Notes under the pieces: model-generated
What the model was told of the DNA's origin: nothing
Database searches by the model: none
The model's input: the letters and a program-made list of their open reading frames with translations, nothing else
Part shown: in pieces, positions 49,693 through 59,032 of the stretch
Layout: every line of letters begins with the position of its first letter
Position numbering within the stretch: the stretch's first letter is position 1
NCBI GenBank assembly: GCA_003252395.1
Contig: QKEL01000013.1
Coordinates: 61,698 to 125,697 of the forward strand
Direction of reading: 5' to 3'
DNA: 64,000 nucleotides
From: Spirochaetales bacterium
Lineage (GTDB): Bacteria; Spirochaetota; Spirochaetia; Treponematales; Treponemataceae
Made by a program: the position numbers and the translations under genes

Positions 49693-51507
49693 TTAGTCCA
49701 TTGCGGCGATTCGCCCGGAAAATTTTTCGATCTTTTCTAGATTCTGCCTGGCCGCCCGGGCCACCGCAGCGTAGACCTTCCCCGAACGCGCGTACGGATC
49801 GCCCGCGGCCTCGCAGAGTTCGTCCCCGTCGAAGACCATCGCCGCGATTTCCTTCGCGGGGTGTTCCAGTATCAGCCGGTCAATGCGTTCCAGTTCTCGG
49901 TTGTCCCTTTTTGCGCTCGCCCGACCCCCCCTTTCGGCGATGGAGGCGAAATCGCGAAGGGTCGTTTTGAGTTCCTCCAGTGCCGTTTCGAAGGCGCTGG
50001 ACAGCGCTTCGTGAGGGCGGGACAGGGCCGTATCCAGTCGTCGCGCTATCAGGGCGCGGCATTCGCGCCTTTCCGTAAGCGTGCCGATTGAGGCTTTTTC
50101 TATTCCCCGGATTTTCATGCCGCCATGGGTGAGAATGCCCGTTTTGTGCGCGGGGAAGGACGCGAGGCGGGCCTCGAACCACCAGGCATAGAGGCTCAGC
50201 CTCTTGTCCGTCAGTACGGTCGCGCCCCGATAATCGGGAACGGGGTAGGGGCCGGCGCCGTAGAGGGCCTTGAAGCCCGAGGTCTCCGCGGGGGTAAGCC
50301 TCCCTGACCCGGTATGTACCCGTTCCTCGAAAATGCTGCCCTTAAAATGGGTTTGCCGGTTCGGAAAGCCGAGGTCCAAACCCGCGGCGTAAATTTCGGC
50401 GCAGCCGAGATGGCGCGCGAAGTCCCAGGCCGTGGTGGCGACGGAGCCGCCCGCGCCCAATTCCCCCTTTCTCCCGATCCGGCTTTCGAGGTACTTTCCC
50501 AGGGGAAAAAGGGAGGAGCAGAGGAAAATATCCCGGGCGGGATAGCGGAACACGGCAGGCCATGCCGCCGATTCCGTTATCAGTACGCTGCCCGCCGCCC
50601 GGGTTCCGTCCAGGTGTCGCCAGTTCCAATATTGGGGGTCCACCAGTATGGTGAAGTCGGGTTGAACCCCCGCGGAAAGGCACGCGCGGAGCGCCGTATC
50701 CACGGCGATCACCACGCACCGGTCCGCCAATCGCGGGAGTTGGGGCAGAATTTCGTCCAGGCTCGGCCCCGCCGCGAGAAGCAGCGCCGGCACGTCGGGA
50801 AACAGGCCGGAAAAGCGGCCGATACCGTCCCTGTCCCTGATTTCGCGTAAATTGCGGCACATGTTTTTGAGCCACAGGGAACCGAACCGGCGGAGGGTAT
50901 TGCGGTTTATTTCGTCCTTTCGTGCGGACCTTACGGACCGTTCGCGATAATCGTTCAGCCAACCCCGCTCCTCGGGCAGTACCGCCCGGGGAACGTATTG
51001 ATTGAGTTCCAGCGCGCCAAGGCGGTCAAGGACCGCCCTCGATTCGGCGGGCGAGAGGCCGATGACCAAAACGGTGTTCTCGTTCGTGAGGAGCGCTTTC
51101 AGCGGTCGCGAGGAGAGCGCCGCCATAAAGGCGAAAACGTCGGGCTCCACGATAACGACGCGGCTGTGGGGTTCCCTCGCGGCCAGGGCCTCGCACGCGT
51201 AGGCCAGTCCCGGCGCGAAGAAAACGCACCCCCCCTTGCCCGCCACCGAAGGATCGGCGGCGATACGCTCGCCCTCGCGAAACGGGTCCCGGCGCGAGTG
51301 CACGTACAGGCCGTCGGCGCGAAGGGTGGGGTATCCGGACGGCGTCGGCTCAATGGACCAGCCGCTCGGCGCGGCTTCCAGCAACTCGGCGATCCGTTCC
51401 CGGTCATCGATTCCCAAGAGCGCGGCGAGCTCCGGAAACCGCGCCGATACCAATTCCGCGTTCCCGATCGCGGTTTCCAGCGGGGAACTATTCAAGCTCG
51501 AGTTCAA
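49693..51507 (-). CDS. Maf/MptE-like protein (DUF115)
   Basis: 604 residues. The conserved middle has PALLLAAGPSLDEILPQLPR, CVVIAVDTALRACLSAGVQP, DFTILVDPQYWNWRHL, GAGGSVATTAWDFARHLGC and YAAGLDLGFPNRQTHFKG, the pattern of 6-hydroxymethylpterin pyrophosphokinase MptE-like proteins and flagellar Maf glycosyltransferases. In flagellated bacteria Maf proteins transfer sugars to flagellin; in a spirochaete a role in periplasmic flagellin modification is plausible but unproven. The start is uncertain: TTG at 51507 or 51495, both overlapping the PBP gene end. Confidence 0.75.
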   Translation of the reverse strand: MNSSLNSSPLETAIGNAELVSARFPELAALLGIDDRERIAELLEAAPSGWSIEPTPSGYPTLRADGLYVHSRRDPFREGERIAADPSVAGKGGCVFFAPGLAYACEALAAREPHSRVVIVEPDVFAFMAALSSRPLKALLTNENTVLVIGLSPAESRAVLDRLGALELNQYVPRAVLPEERGWLNDYRERSVRSARKDEINRNTLRRFGSLWLKNMCRNLREIRDRDGIGRFSGLFPDVPALLLAAGPSLDEILPQLPRLADRCVVIAVDTALRACLSAGVQPDFTILVDPQYWNWRHLDGTRAAGSVLITESAAWPAVFRYPARDIFLCSSLFPLGKYLESRIGRKGELGAGGSVATTAWDFARHLGCAEIYAAGLDLGFPNRQTHFKGSIFEERVHTGSGRLTPAETSGFKALYGAGPYPVPDYRGATVLTDKRLSLYAWWFEARLASFPAHKTGILTHGGMKIRGIEKASIGTLTERRECRALIARRLDTALSRPHEALSSAFETALEELKTTLRDFASIAERGGRASAKRDNRELERIDRLILEHPAKEIAAMVFDGDELCEAAGDPYARSGKVYAAVARAARQNLEKIEKFSGRIAAMD

Positions 51508-53353
51508 TCGTCATTCCTTTTTGGATCGGCGTGCCGGGTGCGGGGTTCTGGCCGACCACGTAGCCGTCGCCCTTGATGAGCACGTTGAGGTCGGTTCGCT
51601 CGACGATCGGCATGAGCATTCGCTTCGGCACGCCTGAAAGGTCGGGCATGACCGAGCCGATTCGCGCCGGTTCGGTCCGGGGGATGGGCACGAGACCGCT
51701 GTGGCTTACCGAGGGAGCGCCGCCCCGTCCCAGCCCGAGCCGGTCTATGATGATGTTCGTCGCCTCGGAAACCACCGGCGCCGCGATCCTGCCCCCCCAA
51801 GTTTCTCCCACCGGCTTTATGATCACGGTATACAGAATGATGCGGGGATTGTCCGCGGGGAAAATGCCGAGACAGCTCGAGACGAAGTCGGTATCGCTGT
51901 ATTTCGATTCGCCCCTGTCCACCATTTGGGCCGTTCCCGTTTTTACCGCGATGGGCACGTCCCCTACCGCGGCGCGGGTTCCCGTACCGCTTTCCGCGGT
52001 GGAACGCATATAGCTGAGCATAAGCTCGGCGGTAGCCGACGAAATGGGGTTCCCGGCGCCCTGCGGCGCGTGGGCGTAAACCGGCTTGCCGTCCCGGTCC
52101 AGGAGTCGGGAAAGGAGGGTGAGCTTCAGTCTCGTTCCCTTGTTCGCTATGGCCGTCGCGGCCTCGACCATTTGGAGGGCCGATACGGATATTTCCTGAC
52201 CGATGGCGATGGTGGGTTTCGATCGGAGCGACCAGGCGGCATGGGGCGCCAGGTATCCCGCGGTCTCGCCGGGAAGCTCGACGCCCGTCTTTTCGCCGAA
52301 GCCGAAGGCGCGCAGCTTTCGCTCGAAGGTGGCTTCGTCGGTACGCTCCGCTATCTGGCCGGTTCCGTCGTTGCAGGAAAGCCGTATCACGTCCCGTGGG
52401 CCGACGGTCCCGTGCGTATCCAGGTCGCCGATGGATATTTTCTCGCCCGCCGGGGTCGTGAAGGTATAGGCCCCGTCGCAGACGAAGCGGTCGGAATCCC
52501 GCACCGCTCCCAGATCCAAAAGGGCTGAGACGGAGAATATCTTGAAGACCGATCCGGGCTCGTAGCGGTAGAGGGCCGGGCGGTCCTTTCTTTCGGAATC
52601 GCTGCTTTCGGGATAGGTCATAAGGTCAGCGGCCGGTTCGCTCACGTAGGCGAGGATCTCCCCCGATTTCGCGTCCACCGCGAGCATCATCATGGCTTCC
52701 GCCTTCGTCTCTTCCATGGTCTTTCGGGAGAGTTTCTCGAGTTCGTACTGCATCGCGCTGTCGAGCGTGAGTTCCACGCTGTAGCCCTCCCGAGGCTTGC
52801 CCGCGGCGGTGGTACCGGCGGCGAGCGAGTCCTGGAAGGAATACTCAACCCCGGTCAGCCCGTATCCGTCGTCGCCCAAAAAACCGATGATATGCGAGGC
52901 GAGGCTTTTTTCCGGGTAGATCCTGCTTTGGACCGGTTCGAGCCGTATGCCGCGCAGGCGCGAGCGGGAGACCACCTCCGCGATCGAGGCCTTCTCGCTT
53001 TCCCCGATCTTTTTTTTGAGATAGAAAAAGTCCGCCGGCCCGGCTTCAAGGCGGGAAAGCAGGTCGCCTTCCTCGATTCCCGTCACCGGCGAAAGGAGCT
53101 GCGCGAAAAGCGGTTTGTCGGGAATGGCGGAACGGGTAATGGCTATATTGTACACGACGGACTGGATGGCGAGAATTTTCCCGTTGCGGTCAAGTATGGC
53201 CCCCCGTTCGGGAATCGCGGCGGTCACGGCGGAATCGATCTCGGGGGACAGCATGGCCTGGGCGTAGCGAAAGAGCACGAGACCAACCAGGACGGCCGAA
53301 AGGACGGCGATCACGGCAATCCTGCGGGCGGGCACGAAATCGTTCAGTGCCAT
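51488..53353 (-). CDS. Penicillin-binding transpeptidase with PASTA domain (FtsI-like)
   Basis: 621 residues. One N-terminal membrane helix (IAVIAVLSAVLVGLVLFRYA), a dimerisation domain starting IPERGAILDRNGKILAIQ, and a transpeptidase domain with YRYEPGSVFKIFSV (SxxK), IRLSCNDGTG (SxN) and AVKTGTAQM (KTG). A C-terminal PASTA domain (residues 555-621) has MPDLSGVPKRML and VGQNPAPGTPIQKGM. It crosslinks septal peptidoglycan. Follows lepB with a 10-nt overlap and reads into the Maf-like gene. Confidence 0.92.
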   Translation of the reverse strand: MALNDFVPARRIAVIAVLSAVLVGLVLFRYAQAMLSPEIDSAVTAAIPERGAILDRNGKILAIQSVVYNIAITRSAIPDKPLFAQLLSPVTGIEEGDLLSRLEAGPADFFYLKKKIGESEKASIAEVVSRSRLRGIRLEPVQSRIYPEKSLASHIIGFLGDDGYGLTGVEYSFQDSLAAGTTAAGKPREGYSVELTLDSAMQYELEKLSRKTMEETKAEAMMMLAVDAKSGEILAYVSEPAADLMTYPESSDSERKDRPALYRYEPGSVFKIFSVSALLDLGAVRDSDRFVCDGAYTFTTPAGEKISIGDLDTHGTVGPRDVIRLSCNDGTGQIAERTDEATFERKLRAFGFGEKTGVELPGETAGYLAPHAAWSLRSKPTIAIGQEISVSALQMVEAATAIANKGTRLKLTLLSRLLDRDGKPVYAHAPQGAGNPISSATAELMLSYMRSTAESGTGTRAAVGDVPIAVKTGTAQMVDRGESKYSDTDFVSSCLGIFPADNPRIILYTVIIKPVGETWGGRIAAPVVSEATNIIIDRLGLGRGGAPSVSHSGLVPIPRTEPARIGSVMPDLSGVPKRMLMPIVERTDLNVLIKGDGYVVGQNPAPGTPIQKGMTIELELE

Positions 53354-53850
53354 ACGGCCTTCCCCCTGATGGAATCGACGGACACGAATCCGTATTCCCG
53401 CGAATCGAGGGATTCCTCGCGATTGTCGCCCGCCACGAAAAGCATGCCCTCGGGCACGCGGTCGGCCCGTTTGAGCCTATTCCATTGCTCTTCGGTGAGG
53501 GACAGGGTTTCTCCGTTTACCCGGGCCGTATAGCCCTCGCCCCGGTCGACTAAGACCGGCATGCCGGCGGTGCCGAGACACCGCTTGATGACCCAACGGT
53601 CCTTCCAGGGAAAGATCACGATATCCCCGGGTTTCGGGGAGCCCCAGCGGAGCGCGTACGCGTTGGCGAACGGGATGGGCACGCCCCAAGCCAGCTTGTA
53701 TTCGACGACGAACGAGCCGTTTCGGAACGTCGGCTCCATGGAAGGACCGGACACGTACATGAAATCGAGAACGAAGAGTTTGCAGGCGAGCGCCAAGAGG
53801 ACTACGGTCAGGAAGAGTACGGGAGTACGGCCGGTATGCTTCATTTCCAT
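53344..53850 (-). CDS. lepB: Signal peptidase I
   Basis: 168 residues. A membrane helix (VLFLTVVLLALACKLFVLDF) precedes the catalytic Ser in YVSGPSMEPTFRNGS, the Lys in WVIKRCLGTAGM and the closing motif GDNREESLDSREYG. It removes signal peptides from exported proteins. GATAAT lies 9 nt before the ATG, so the leader would be about 3 nt. Divergent from the M23 gene; only 42 nt separate the two starts. It overlaps the PBP gene by 10 nt. Confidence 0.93.
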   Translation of the reverse strand: MEMKHTGRTPVLFLTVVLLALACKLFVLDFMYVSGPSMEPTFRNGSFVVEYKLAWGVPIPFANAYALRWGSPKPGDIVIFPWKDRWVIKRCLGTAGMPVLVDRGEGYTARVNGETLSLTEEQWNRLKRADRVPEGMLFVAGDNREESLDSREYGFVSVDSIRGKAVWH

Positions 53851-53859
53851 TCCATTCTA

Positions 53860-53888
53860 ATTATCCTTGGGCGATCTGTCGATACTAA
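53860..53888. promoter_or_regulatory. Overlapping divergent promoters of lepB and the M23 gene
   Basis: GATAAT on the minus strand (53865-53860), with a weak TTAGTA (53888-53883), serves lepB. GATACT on the plus strand (53881-53886) ends 6 nt before the M23 ATG at 53893. Each start codon is next to its predicted transcription start. Confidence 0.45.
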
Positions 53889-53892
53889 TTCC

Positions 53893-54975
53893 ATGGATGT
53901 CATAACCGTTTTACGCCCGGAGAACAATTTTACCGTAAACGCCTTTACGGTTCCCCGCGCCGGAGTCGCCGCGACGCGCTCCGAGGGGGGCCGATACCAA
54001 TTCGCCCTGCCGACCGCCCACGCGATCCTTTTGGGGCTGGCCGTCGCCTTGGCCCTGGTGCCTCCCCTGCAACGCTCTATAGGACTGTATCGGCTTGAAA
54101 AAATTTCCCTAAGCCCCGACGGTTCCCTTCCGGTAGCCTTCGATTCGGTCTTGGGGCCCTCTCCCGCGGGCACGGAGCTGGAAGCTTCCGCGGCCGTGCT
54201 CGAAGCGGCTTCCGCAGCGATCGCCGAGACCGTGCCGGAAGCGCTCAAGCCCGTGGCCTGGCAGCGCTATACCGTTCGGCAGGGCGACTCGGTTTCCCGA
54301 ATCGCCTCCCGTTTCTCCCTGCGCAATATGAGCACCGTGTTGGCGGTAAACGGGATCGACAACGCGCGAAGGCTTCGCGTGGGGCAAGTGCTCGAAATTC
54401 CCTCGATTGACGGCATCGTCCACGTGGTTTCCAGGGGCGATACCCTTTCGTCCATCGCGAAACGCTACTCCGTCTCCATGAACGGCCTTTTGGACGCCAA
54501 CGACCTGGAAAGCGAGGCATTGGTCGCCGGCCAGCGCCTCTTTATTCCCGGCGCCTCCCTTTCCCGGTTCGATCTCAAAAAGGCGATGGGCGAGCTCTTT
54601 ATCCGTCCGGTCGCGGGCCGGCTTACCTCGAGTTACGGCTATCGCGCCGATCCCTTTACCGGCGCCAGGACCTTCCATACGGGTATCGATCTGGCCGTTC
54701 CGCTCGGTACGCCGGTTAAGGCGACATTGGACGGCAGGATCGCCGCAACGGGATATTCGCCGGTATACGGAAATTATGTTATCATTACCCATGACGGGGG
54801 GTATCAATCCCTGTACGGGCACCTTCAGTCAATCAGCGTTAAAAAAGGCGCTTCCGTGCTCCAGGGCGGACTGATCGGAAAGGCCGGAAGCACGGGGTAT
54901 TCGACGGGACCGCACGTGCACTTTACCGTATACAAGAACGGCAAGATGATTAATCCCCTGTCGGTTCTCGAATGA
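53893..54975 (+). CDS. LysM and M23 peptidase
   Basis: 360 residues. An N-terminal membrane helix (AHAILLGLAVALALVPPL) is followed by two LysM domains (YTVRQGDSVSRIASRFSL, HVVSRGDTLSSIAKRYSVS) and an M23 endopeptidase domain with FHTGIDLAVPLG (HxxxD), ATLDGRIAATGYS and GPHVHFTVYKNGK (HxH). It cleaves peptidoglycan crosslinks or activates other hydrolases in the periplasm. The ATG at 53893 follows GATACT by 6 nt; the open frame from 53836 would lie in the promoter. The zinc-ribbon gene follows after 25 nt. Confidence 0.92.
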   Translation: MDVITVLRPENNFTVNAFTVPRAGVAATRSEGGRYQFALPTAHAILLGLAVALALVPPLQRSIGLYRLEKISLSPDGSLPVAFDSVLGPSPAGTELEASAAVLEAASAAIAETVPEALKPVAWQRYTVRQGDSVSRIASRFSLRNMSTVLAVNGIDNARRLRVGQVLEIPSIDGIVHVVSRGDTLSSIAKRYSVSMNGLLDANDLESEALVAGQRLFIPGASLSRFDLKKAMGELFIRPVAGRLTSSYGYRADPFTGARTFHTGIDLAVPLGTPVKATLDGRIAATGYSPVYGNYVIITHDGGYQSLYGHLQSISVKKGASVLQGGLIGKAGSTGYSTGPHVHFTVYKNGKMINPLSVLE

Positions 54976-55000
54976 CGTTAGAATAAGGAGCGAGTCGAGC

Positions 55001-55228
55001 ATGGGAACACAAGCGATCTGCGGCGAATGCGGCCGAACCCTGGACGAGGCGTACCACTATTGCCCCTGGTGCGGCGTTTCCCGCGAGCGCGAAACGGTCG
55101 CCGCCCTGGTTGACCGCGCCGTGAATAGACTCGACCGCGCATTCAGGAACGGCGTCGATACGCGAATTTCCGAAATGGAAGCCCGCTTGGGCGAAATGGA
55201 AAAGGATTTAAATAGGATCTTATCATGA
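55001..55228 (+). CDS. Zinc-ribbon small protein
   Basis: 75 residues. An N-terminal zinc ribbon (ICGECGRTLDEAYHYCPWCG) is followed by a helix that looks like a coiled coil (MEARLGEMEKDLNRIL). Four Cys should bind one zinc ion. AAGGAGC lies before the ATG. The stop overlaps the start of the NodB-like gene (ATGA), so the two are coupled. A regulatory or adaptor role is possible; unknown. Confidence 0.7.
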   Translation: MGTQAICGECGRTLDEAYHYCPWCGVSRERETVAALVDRAVNRLDRAFRNGVDTRISEMEARLGEMEKDLNRILS

Positions 55229-57525
55229 AGAAAGCCTTGAGCCCCTGCGTGCCCCGGCTGGTCGCCGCGCTTTCCCTGATTGCGCTCGGCCAATTCGCCT
55301 TCGCGGAAATCGGTTTTTTCGGCCCCGACATAAACCCCAACGGCGAAATACTCTTTTCCCTTAAGGCCGACGTGCCCGGCGACGGCTCCTATCCGACCCT
55401 GTTCCTGAAACGGGTGGGCGACGCGAACCTCTCCCAGCTGACCTTTTACCCGGAATCCATCGAATCGCTGGCGGACGGCACGGTGCTACAGCTTCGGAAC
55501 CGTTTCGGCACCGGCCGGATCGACACGAAGACCCAGGCGTTTACCTGGGTCCGCGAGCTGAAGCCCTTCGTCGAAGGCGGCACGCCCCTCGCCGGACGGC
55601 TGGGCGACGTTTCCACCAGCCCGAACGGGCGATGGGTCGTTTCGATCGAGCCGACGGGCCCCGCCGCCGGTCGCCTGGTGATTCTCGACCTGGACCGTTC
55701 CCTTCGGTACGAAATAGCCCCCTCCGTTTCCCTCGGTTCCGTGCCCGTCGCCTGGTCGCCCGATTCAGCCGTGCTGATATACGAATACGGCTCGAGCCTT
55801 CACTTTGCGCGGCCCGAATACTTTTTTTCCGCCAATTCCGTCTCCGAGGAATACCGCGAGCTCGGTCCCGGCCGGATTTCCAGCGTGTACTGGTACGCGG
55901 CGAACCGTTTCCTGTACGTGCGCGACACGGACGTTTTTCGCATCCAATCCTCTGAACTGCTTTCCCGCTCGCTGTACGGGCCCCTGATCGGCGTGGGCGA
56001 GTTGGCGGGAAAACTGCCCTTTCCCTTCAATCCCGAAACCGACCGGTTTTGCGGGTCCCGCGACGGGAACGCCATCGTGTACACCAGGGACAAGCGCGGG
56101 GTGTATTATACCGGACTCTCGGGCGACGACTACGCGCAATTGGGCCGACCGGCCCGGTATCCCTACCTCTTGCTGCCCGGCAATACCGCCGAGATACAGC
56201 CGGTGTGGACCGCGGGCGGCGTGCCCTCGGTCTTCACCCAATGCGTGGAGGACGGAAGCCGGAAGATGAAGGCGTGGCGCCTGGCGGAATCCGGGGGCGG
56301 CGCTTCATTCACGGCGCTGGATATACCCCCGGACACCGAGAGCGTCGTGGCCTCTCCTTCCGGGGCCTGGGTAGCGTTGAAAACCGCCAACAGCGTATCC
56401 GTGCGCGATTCGGCGACCTGGGCTGAAAAGGCGCTCTTTCGGGAAGAATCAGTCGTATCCTGCGCGTGGGCGGACGAGGGAAACCTCTTTATCGGCGGCG
56501 CGGAGACGGTCAGGAAATGGAACCTTTCATCCCTTTCCTCGGTGAAATACCTTTATTCCGCGGTAAACGACGCTTCGTGGGACCAGTCCGCGAGGACGGT
56601 CATCGCGTCTACCCCCCTGGGAGGAAAGGTTTCCTGGACTTCAGACATGAAGTGGGCGCCCGCGCCCGACGCGAAAGCGCGGCCCGCGAGCGGCGCGAAC
56701 GCGTCGTGGCGGCTCTACCTGGACAGTTCCGCGGGCTTTTTCTCCAATATGCTGTATATCCGCTCGGCCACCGGACCCGGGGGCACGAAGCCGCTCTTAC
56801 GCGAACCGTCAACCCGGTTCGATCCGCTCGGCGCCGCTGCGGACCCGATCCCCGAAGGCCCGGTGGTCAGCCATGGTTCCCGTTCCGGCGCGCGCGAGGT
56901 CGCGCTCGTCTTCGACGCCATCGATACCCTGGAAGGATTGCCCGAGATACTTGCCGTTCTTGACCGCTACGGCATACGCGCGACCTTCTTCATTAACGGC
57001 GAGTTTATCAGGCGCCACCCCTCGGCCGTGAACGAGATCGTGAAAGCCGGCCACCAGGCCGCCTCCATGTTTTTCACCGCCTGGGACCTCACCAACGCGA
57101 AATACAGAATCGACGAAGACTTTTTGGTTCGGGGCCTCTCCCGGAACGAGGACGATTTCTACAACGCCACGGGGCAGGAACTATCCCTGCTTTGGCACGC
57201 GCCCTGGTACGTAAGCTCCCCGCTTATCGTTTCTTCGGCCGAAAAGGCGGGGTATAAGACCGTCGCTCCCGACGTAACCGTCCTCGACTGGGTAACCAAG
57301 GAACAGGGCCTAAAGATGCCCGGGCTGTATCATGACGCGGCCTGGATTATCGAAAACATTATGGCGCAAAAAAAACCGGGATCGATCATCCCGGTTCGCG
57401 TCGGGCACCCCGAGGGCACCCGTTCCGATTGGCTGTGCGATAAGGTCGACCTTCTCATAAACGCCCTGGTAGAAAGCGGTTACCGGCTCGTTACGGTGGA
57501 TACCCTACTGGCGCACGCCCGGTAG
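55225..57525 (+). CDS. Beta-propeller plus degenerate NodB-like protein
   Basis: 766 residues. After a signal peptide (LVAALSLIALGQFAFAE), about 500 residues resemble a WD40/TolB-like beta-propeller (LTFYPESIESLADGTVLQLR, STSPNGRWVVSIEP). The last 210 residues have a NodB polysaccharide deacetylase fold (ILAVLDRYGIRATFFINGEF). The metal ligands are missing: the second Asp of DD reads Ala (LVFDAIDT), and both His of the HxxxH motif are replaced (GHQAASMFFTAW). A pseudoenzyme that binds glycans at the cell wall is likely. Starts at ATGA overlap. Confidence 0.7.
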   Translation: MKKALSPCVPRLVAALSLIALGQFAFAEIGFFGPDINPNGEILFSLKADVPGDGSYPTLFLKRVGDANLSQLTFYPESIESLADGTVLQLRNRFGTGRIDTKTQAFTWVRELKPFVEGGTPLAGRLGDVSTSPNGRWVVSIEPTGPAAGRLVILDLDRSLRYEIAPSVSLGSVPVAWSPDSAVLIYEYGSSLHFARPEYFFSANSVSEEYRELGPGRISSVYWYAANRFLYVRDTDVFRIQSSELLSRSLYGPLIGVGELAGKLPFPFNPETDRFCGSRDGNAIVYTRDKRGVYYTGLSGDDYAQLGRPARYPYLLLPGNTAEIQPVWTAGGVPSVFTQCVEDGSRKMKAWRLAESGGGASFTALDIPPDTESVVASPSGAWVALKTANSVSVRDSATWAEKALFREESVVSCAWADEGNLFIGGAETVRKWNLSSLSSVKYLYSAVNDASWDQSARTVIASTPLGGKVSWTSDMKWAPAPDAKARPASGANASWRLYLDSSAGFFSNMLYIRSATGPGGTKPLLREPSTRFDPLGAAADPIPEGPVVSHGSRSGAREVALVFDAIDTLEGLPEILAVLDRYGIRATFFINGEFIRRHPSAVNEIVKAGHQAASMFFTAWDLTNAKYRIDEDFLVRGLSRNEDDFYNATGQELSLLWHAPWYVSSPLIVSSAEKAGYKTVAPDVTVLDWVTKEQGLKMPGLYHDAAWIIENIMAQKKPGSIIPVRVGHPEGTRSDWLCDKVDLLINALVESGYRLVTVDTLLAHAR

Positions 57526-57532
57526 CGGAAGC

Positions 57533-59032
57533 TCATTCGAGCCCCATAAGACCCGCGGCCCCGCGCAAGGCCACGTCCCCGATCCGGGCGGCAATGCCGG
57601 CGGTCGGGGAGTTACGGTCCGCGATGGCCGATTGGGACGCCACGACCGTTCCCGATGAATCGATCCATTCCACCGTTCCCAGCTCGTCTCCCGCCTGAAC
57701 GGGCGCCCGTACGGCCGCGGGAAGGCGCGCGCGGGCGAGGTAGGGACCCTTCGAGGCCTTGGGAACCGTTAGGGGCTCGCCGCCCGCCGCTATGGCGTAA
57801 ATCCTTCCGGCGCGACCGCCCCACACCACCACGGGAAAGCCGATGTCCCCGTCGACCCGCTCTGTTTTCCAGTTTAGGAACGCCCATTCCATAAGCGCGC
57901 GACCGTCCTCTTGCCTGAACCGGTTTCCCTCCGCCACTCCGTCTCCGGGCCCGCCGAGGGTTACCGAAATGAATCTCGTGCCGTCTCGCTCCGCCGTCAG
58001 GGAAAGATTATACCCCGATTCGTCGATATAGCCGGTTTTGAGCCCGTCGCAGCCTTCCAAATCGCCCAAAAGGGGATTGGTCGCCCGCTGGCTAATGGGC
58101 ACGAGGCCCGCCAATATCGGGTTCGTATTCGTAGATCCTGCGCCCGGGGCGGGAAGGTTATGCGTTTCGGGGTAGGTGAGCGCCGCCACCGAATGGTAAC
58201 GGGCGAGCGCTTGCGGATAGGCGGCCACGTAGGTTTTCGCGAAATCGGCGAATTCCCGGGCCGTGGTGAGGTTTTTCTCGCTGAGGCCCGACGGTTCCAC
58301 GAACCGGGTCCTGGCCAGGCCCAACGCGCTCATTTCCCCGTTCATGCGCGCCACGAAGCCCTCTACGCTCCCCGAGACCCGAATGGCCAGGGCTACGGCC
58401 GCGTCGTTTCCCGAAACCACCGCCATGCCGCGAAGGAGCTCGTCGACGGTAAGGCGTTGCCCCTTTCCCAAAAACATGAGGGAGGAATGCGGGGGAATAC
58501 GTTCGGCCCACGAAGCCTCGGGCGGCTCGATAATCTCGTCCGGAGCCAGTTCCCCCGCGTCCATGGCCCGGAAGGCGGCGTACATGGCGACCAGCTTGGT
58601 CATGGACGCGGGGGGAATGAGGGCGTCCGCGTCTTTTTCGAAAAGCACCGTGCCGTTTGAACCGTCGATCACGATGGCCGAGGCCGCGCGTACGGATGAG
58701 GTAAAGAGGGGACCCTCAATCGAGGGGCGTTGCAGTTCCGGGGCATCGGGCCATGGCCGCGCCTTTGTGCCTCCGGATACGCTCCACGCGCTTCGGGCGA
58801 GGGCCCTTTCGGCGCCGCTGACCGGCGTTGGTTCCGTATTAAAGCGCTCCCAGGAGGAGAGGAAGGTCCATAGGGCGAAAAAGACAAAAAAAGCCGGAAC
58901 CGCGGCAAGAAGGCCTTTTTTAAAGGGCCACCCTTTTTTAAAGGGCCGGCCTTTGCGGGCCGTCTCGCGGTTCCGGCGCCTTTGGGCGGCCGTCCTGGGC
59001 GAATCGCCCGGCTTTGTATCAGAAGTCCGCAA
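57533..59032 (-). CDS. D-alanyl-D-alanine carboxypeptidase (DacA-like)
   Basis: 499 residues. The penicillin-binding motifs are [16 protein letters not shown] (SxxK), [15 protein letters not shown] (SxN) and [15 protein letters not shown] (KTG). An N-terminal basic stretch and a membrane anchor ([18 protein letters not shown]) replace a cleavable signal. It trims pentapeptide side chains and so limits crosslinking. The start is uncertain: TTG at 59032 overlaps asnS by 14 nt and has no ribosome-binding site; downstream ATGs are absent before the anchor. Confidence 0.88.
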   Translation of the reverse strand: MRTSDTKPGDSPRTAAQRRRNRETARKGRPFKKGWPFKKGLLAAVPAFFVFFALWTFLSSWERFNTEPTPVSGAERALARSAWSVSGGTKARPWPDAPELQRPSIEGPLFTSSVRAASAIVIDGSNGTVLFEKDADALIPPASMTKLVAMYAAFRAMDAGELAPDEIIEPPEASWAERIPPHSSLMFLGKGQRLTVDELLRGMAVVSGNDAAVALAIRVSGSVEGFVARMNGEMSALGLARTRFVEPSGLSEKNLTTAREFADFAKTYVAAYPQALARYHSVAALTYPETHNLPAPGAGSTNTNPILAGLVPISQRATNPLLGDLEGCDGLKTGYIDESGYNLSLTAERDGTRFISVTLGGPGDGVAEGNRFRQEDGRALMEWAFLNWKTERVDGDIGFPVVVWGGRAGRIYAIAAGGEPLTVPKASKGPYLARARLPAAVRAPVQAGDELGTVEWIDSSGTVVASQSAIADRNSPTAGIAARIGDVALRGAAGLMGLE

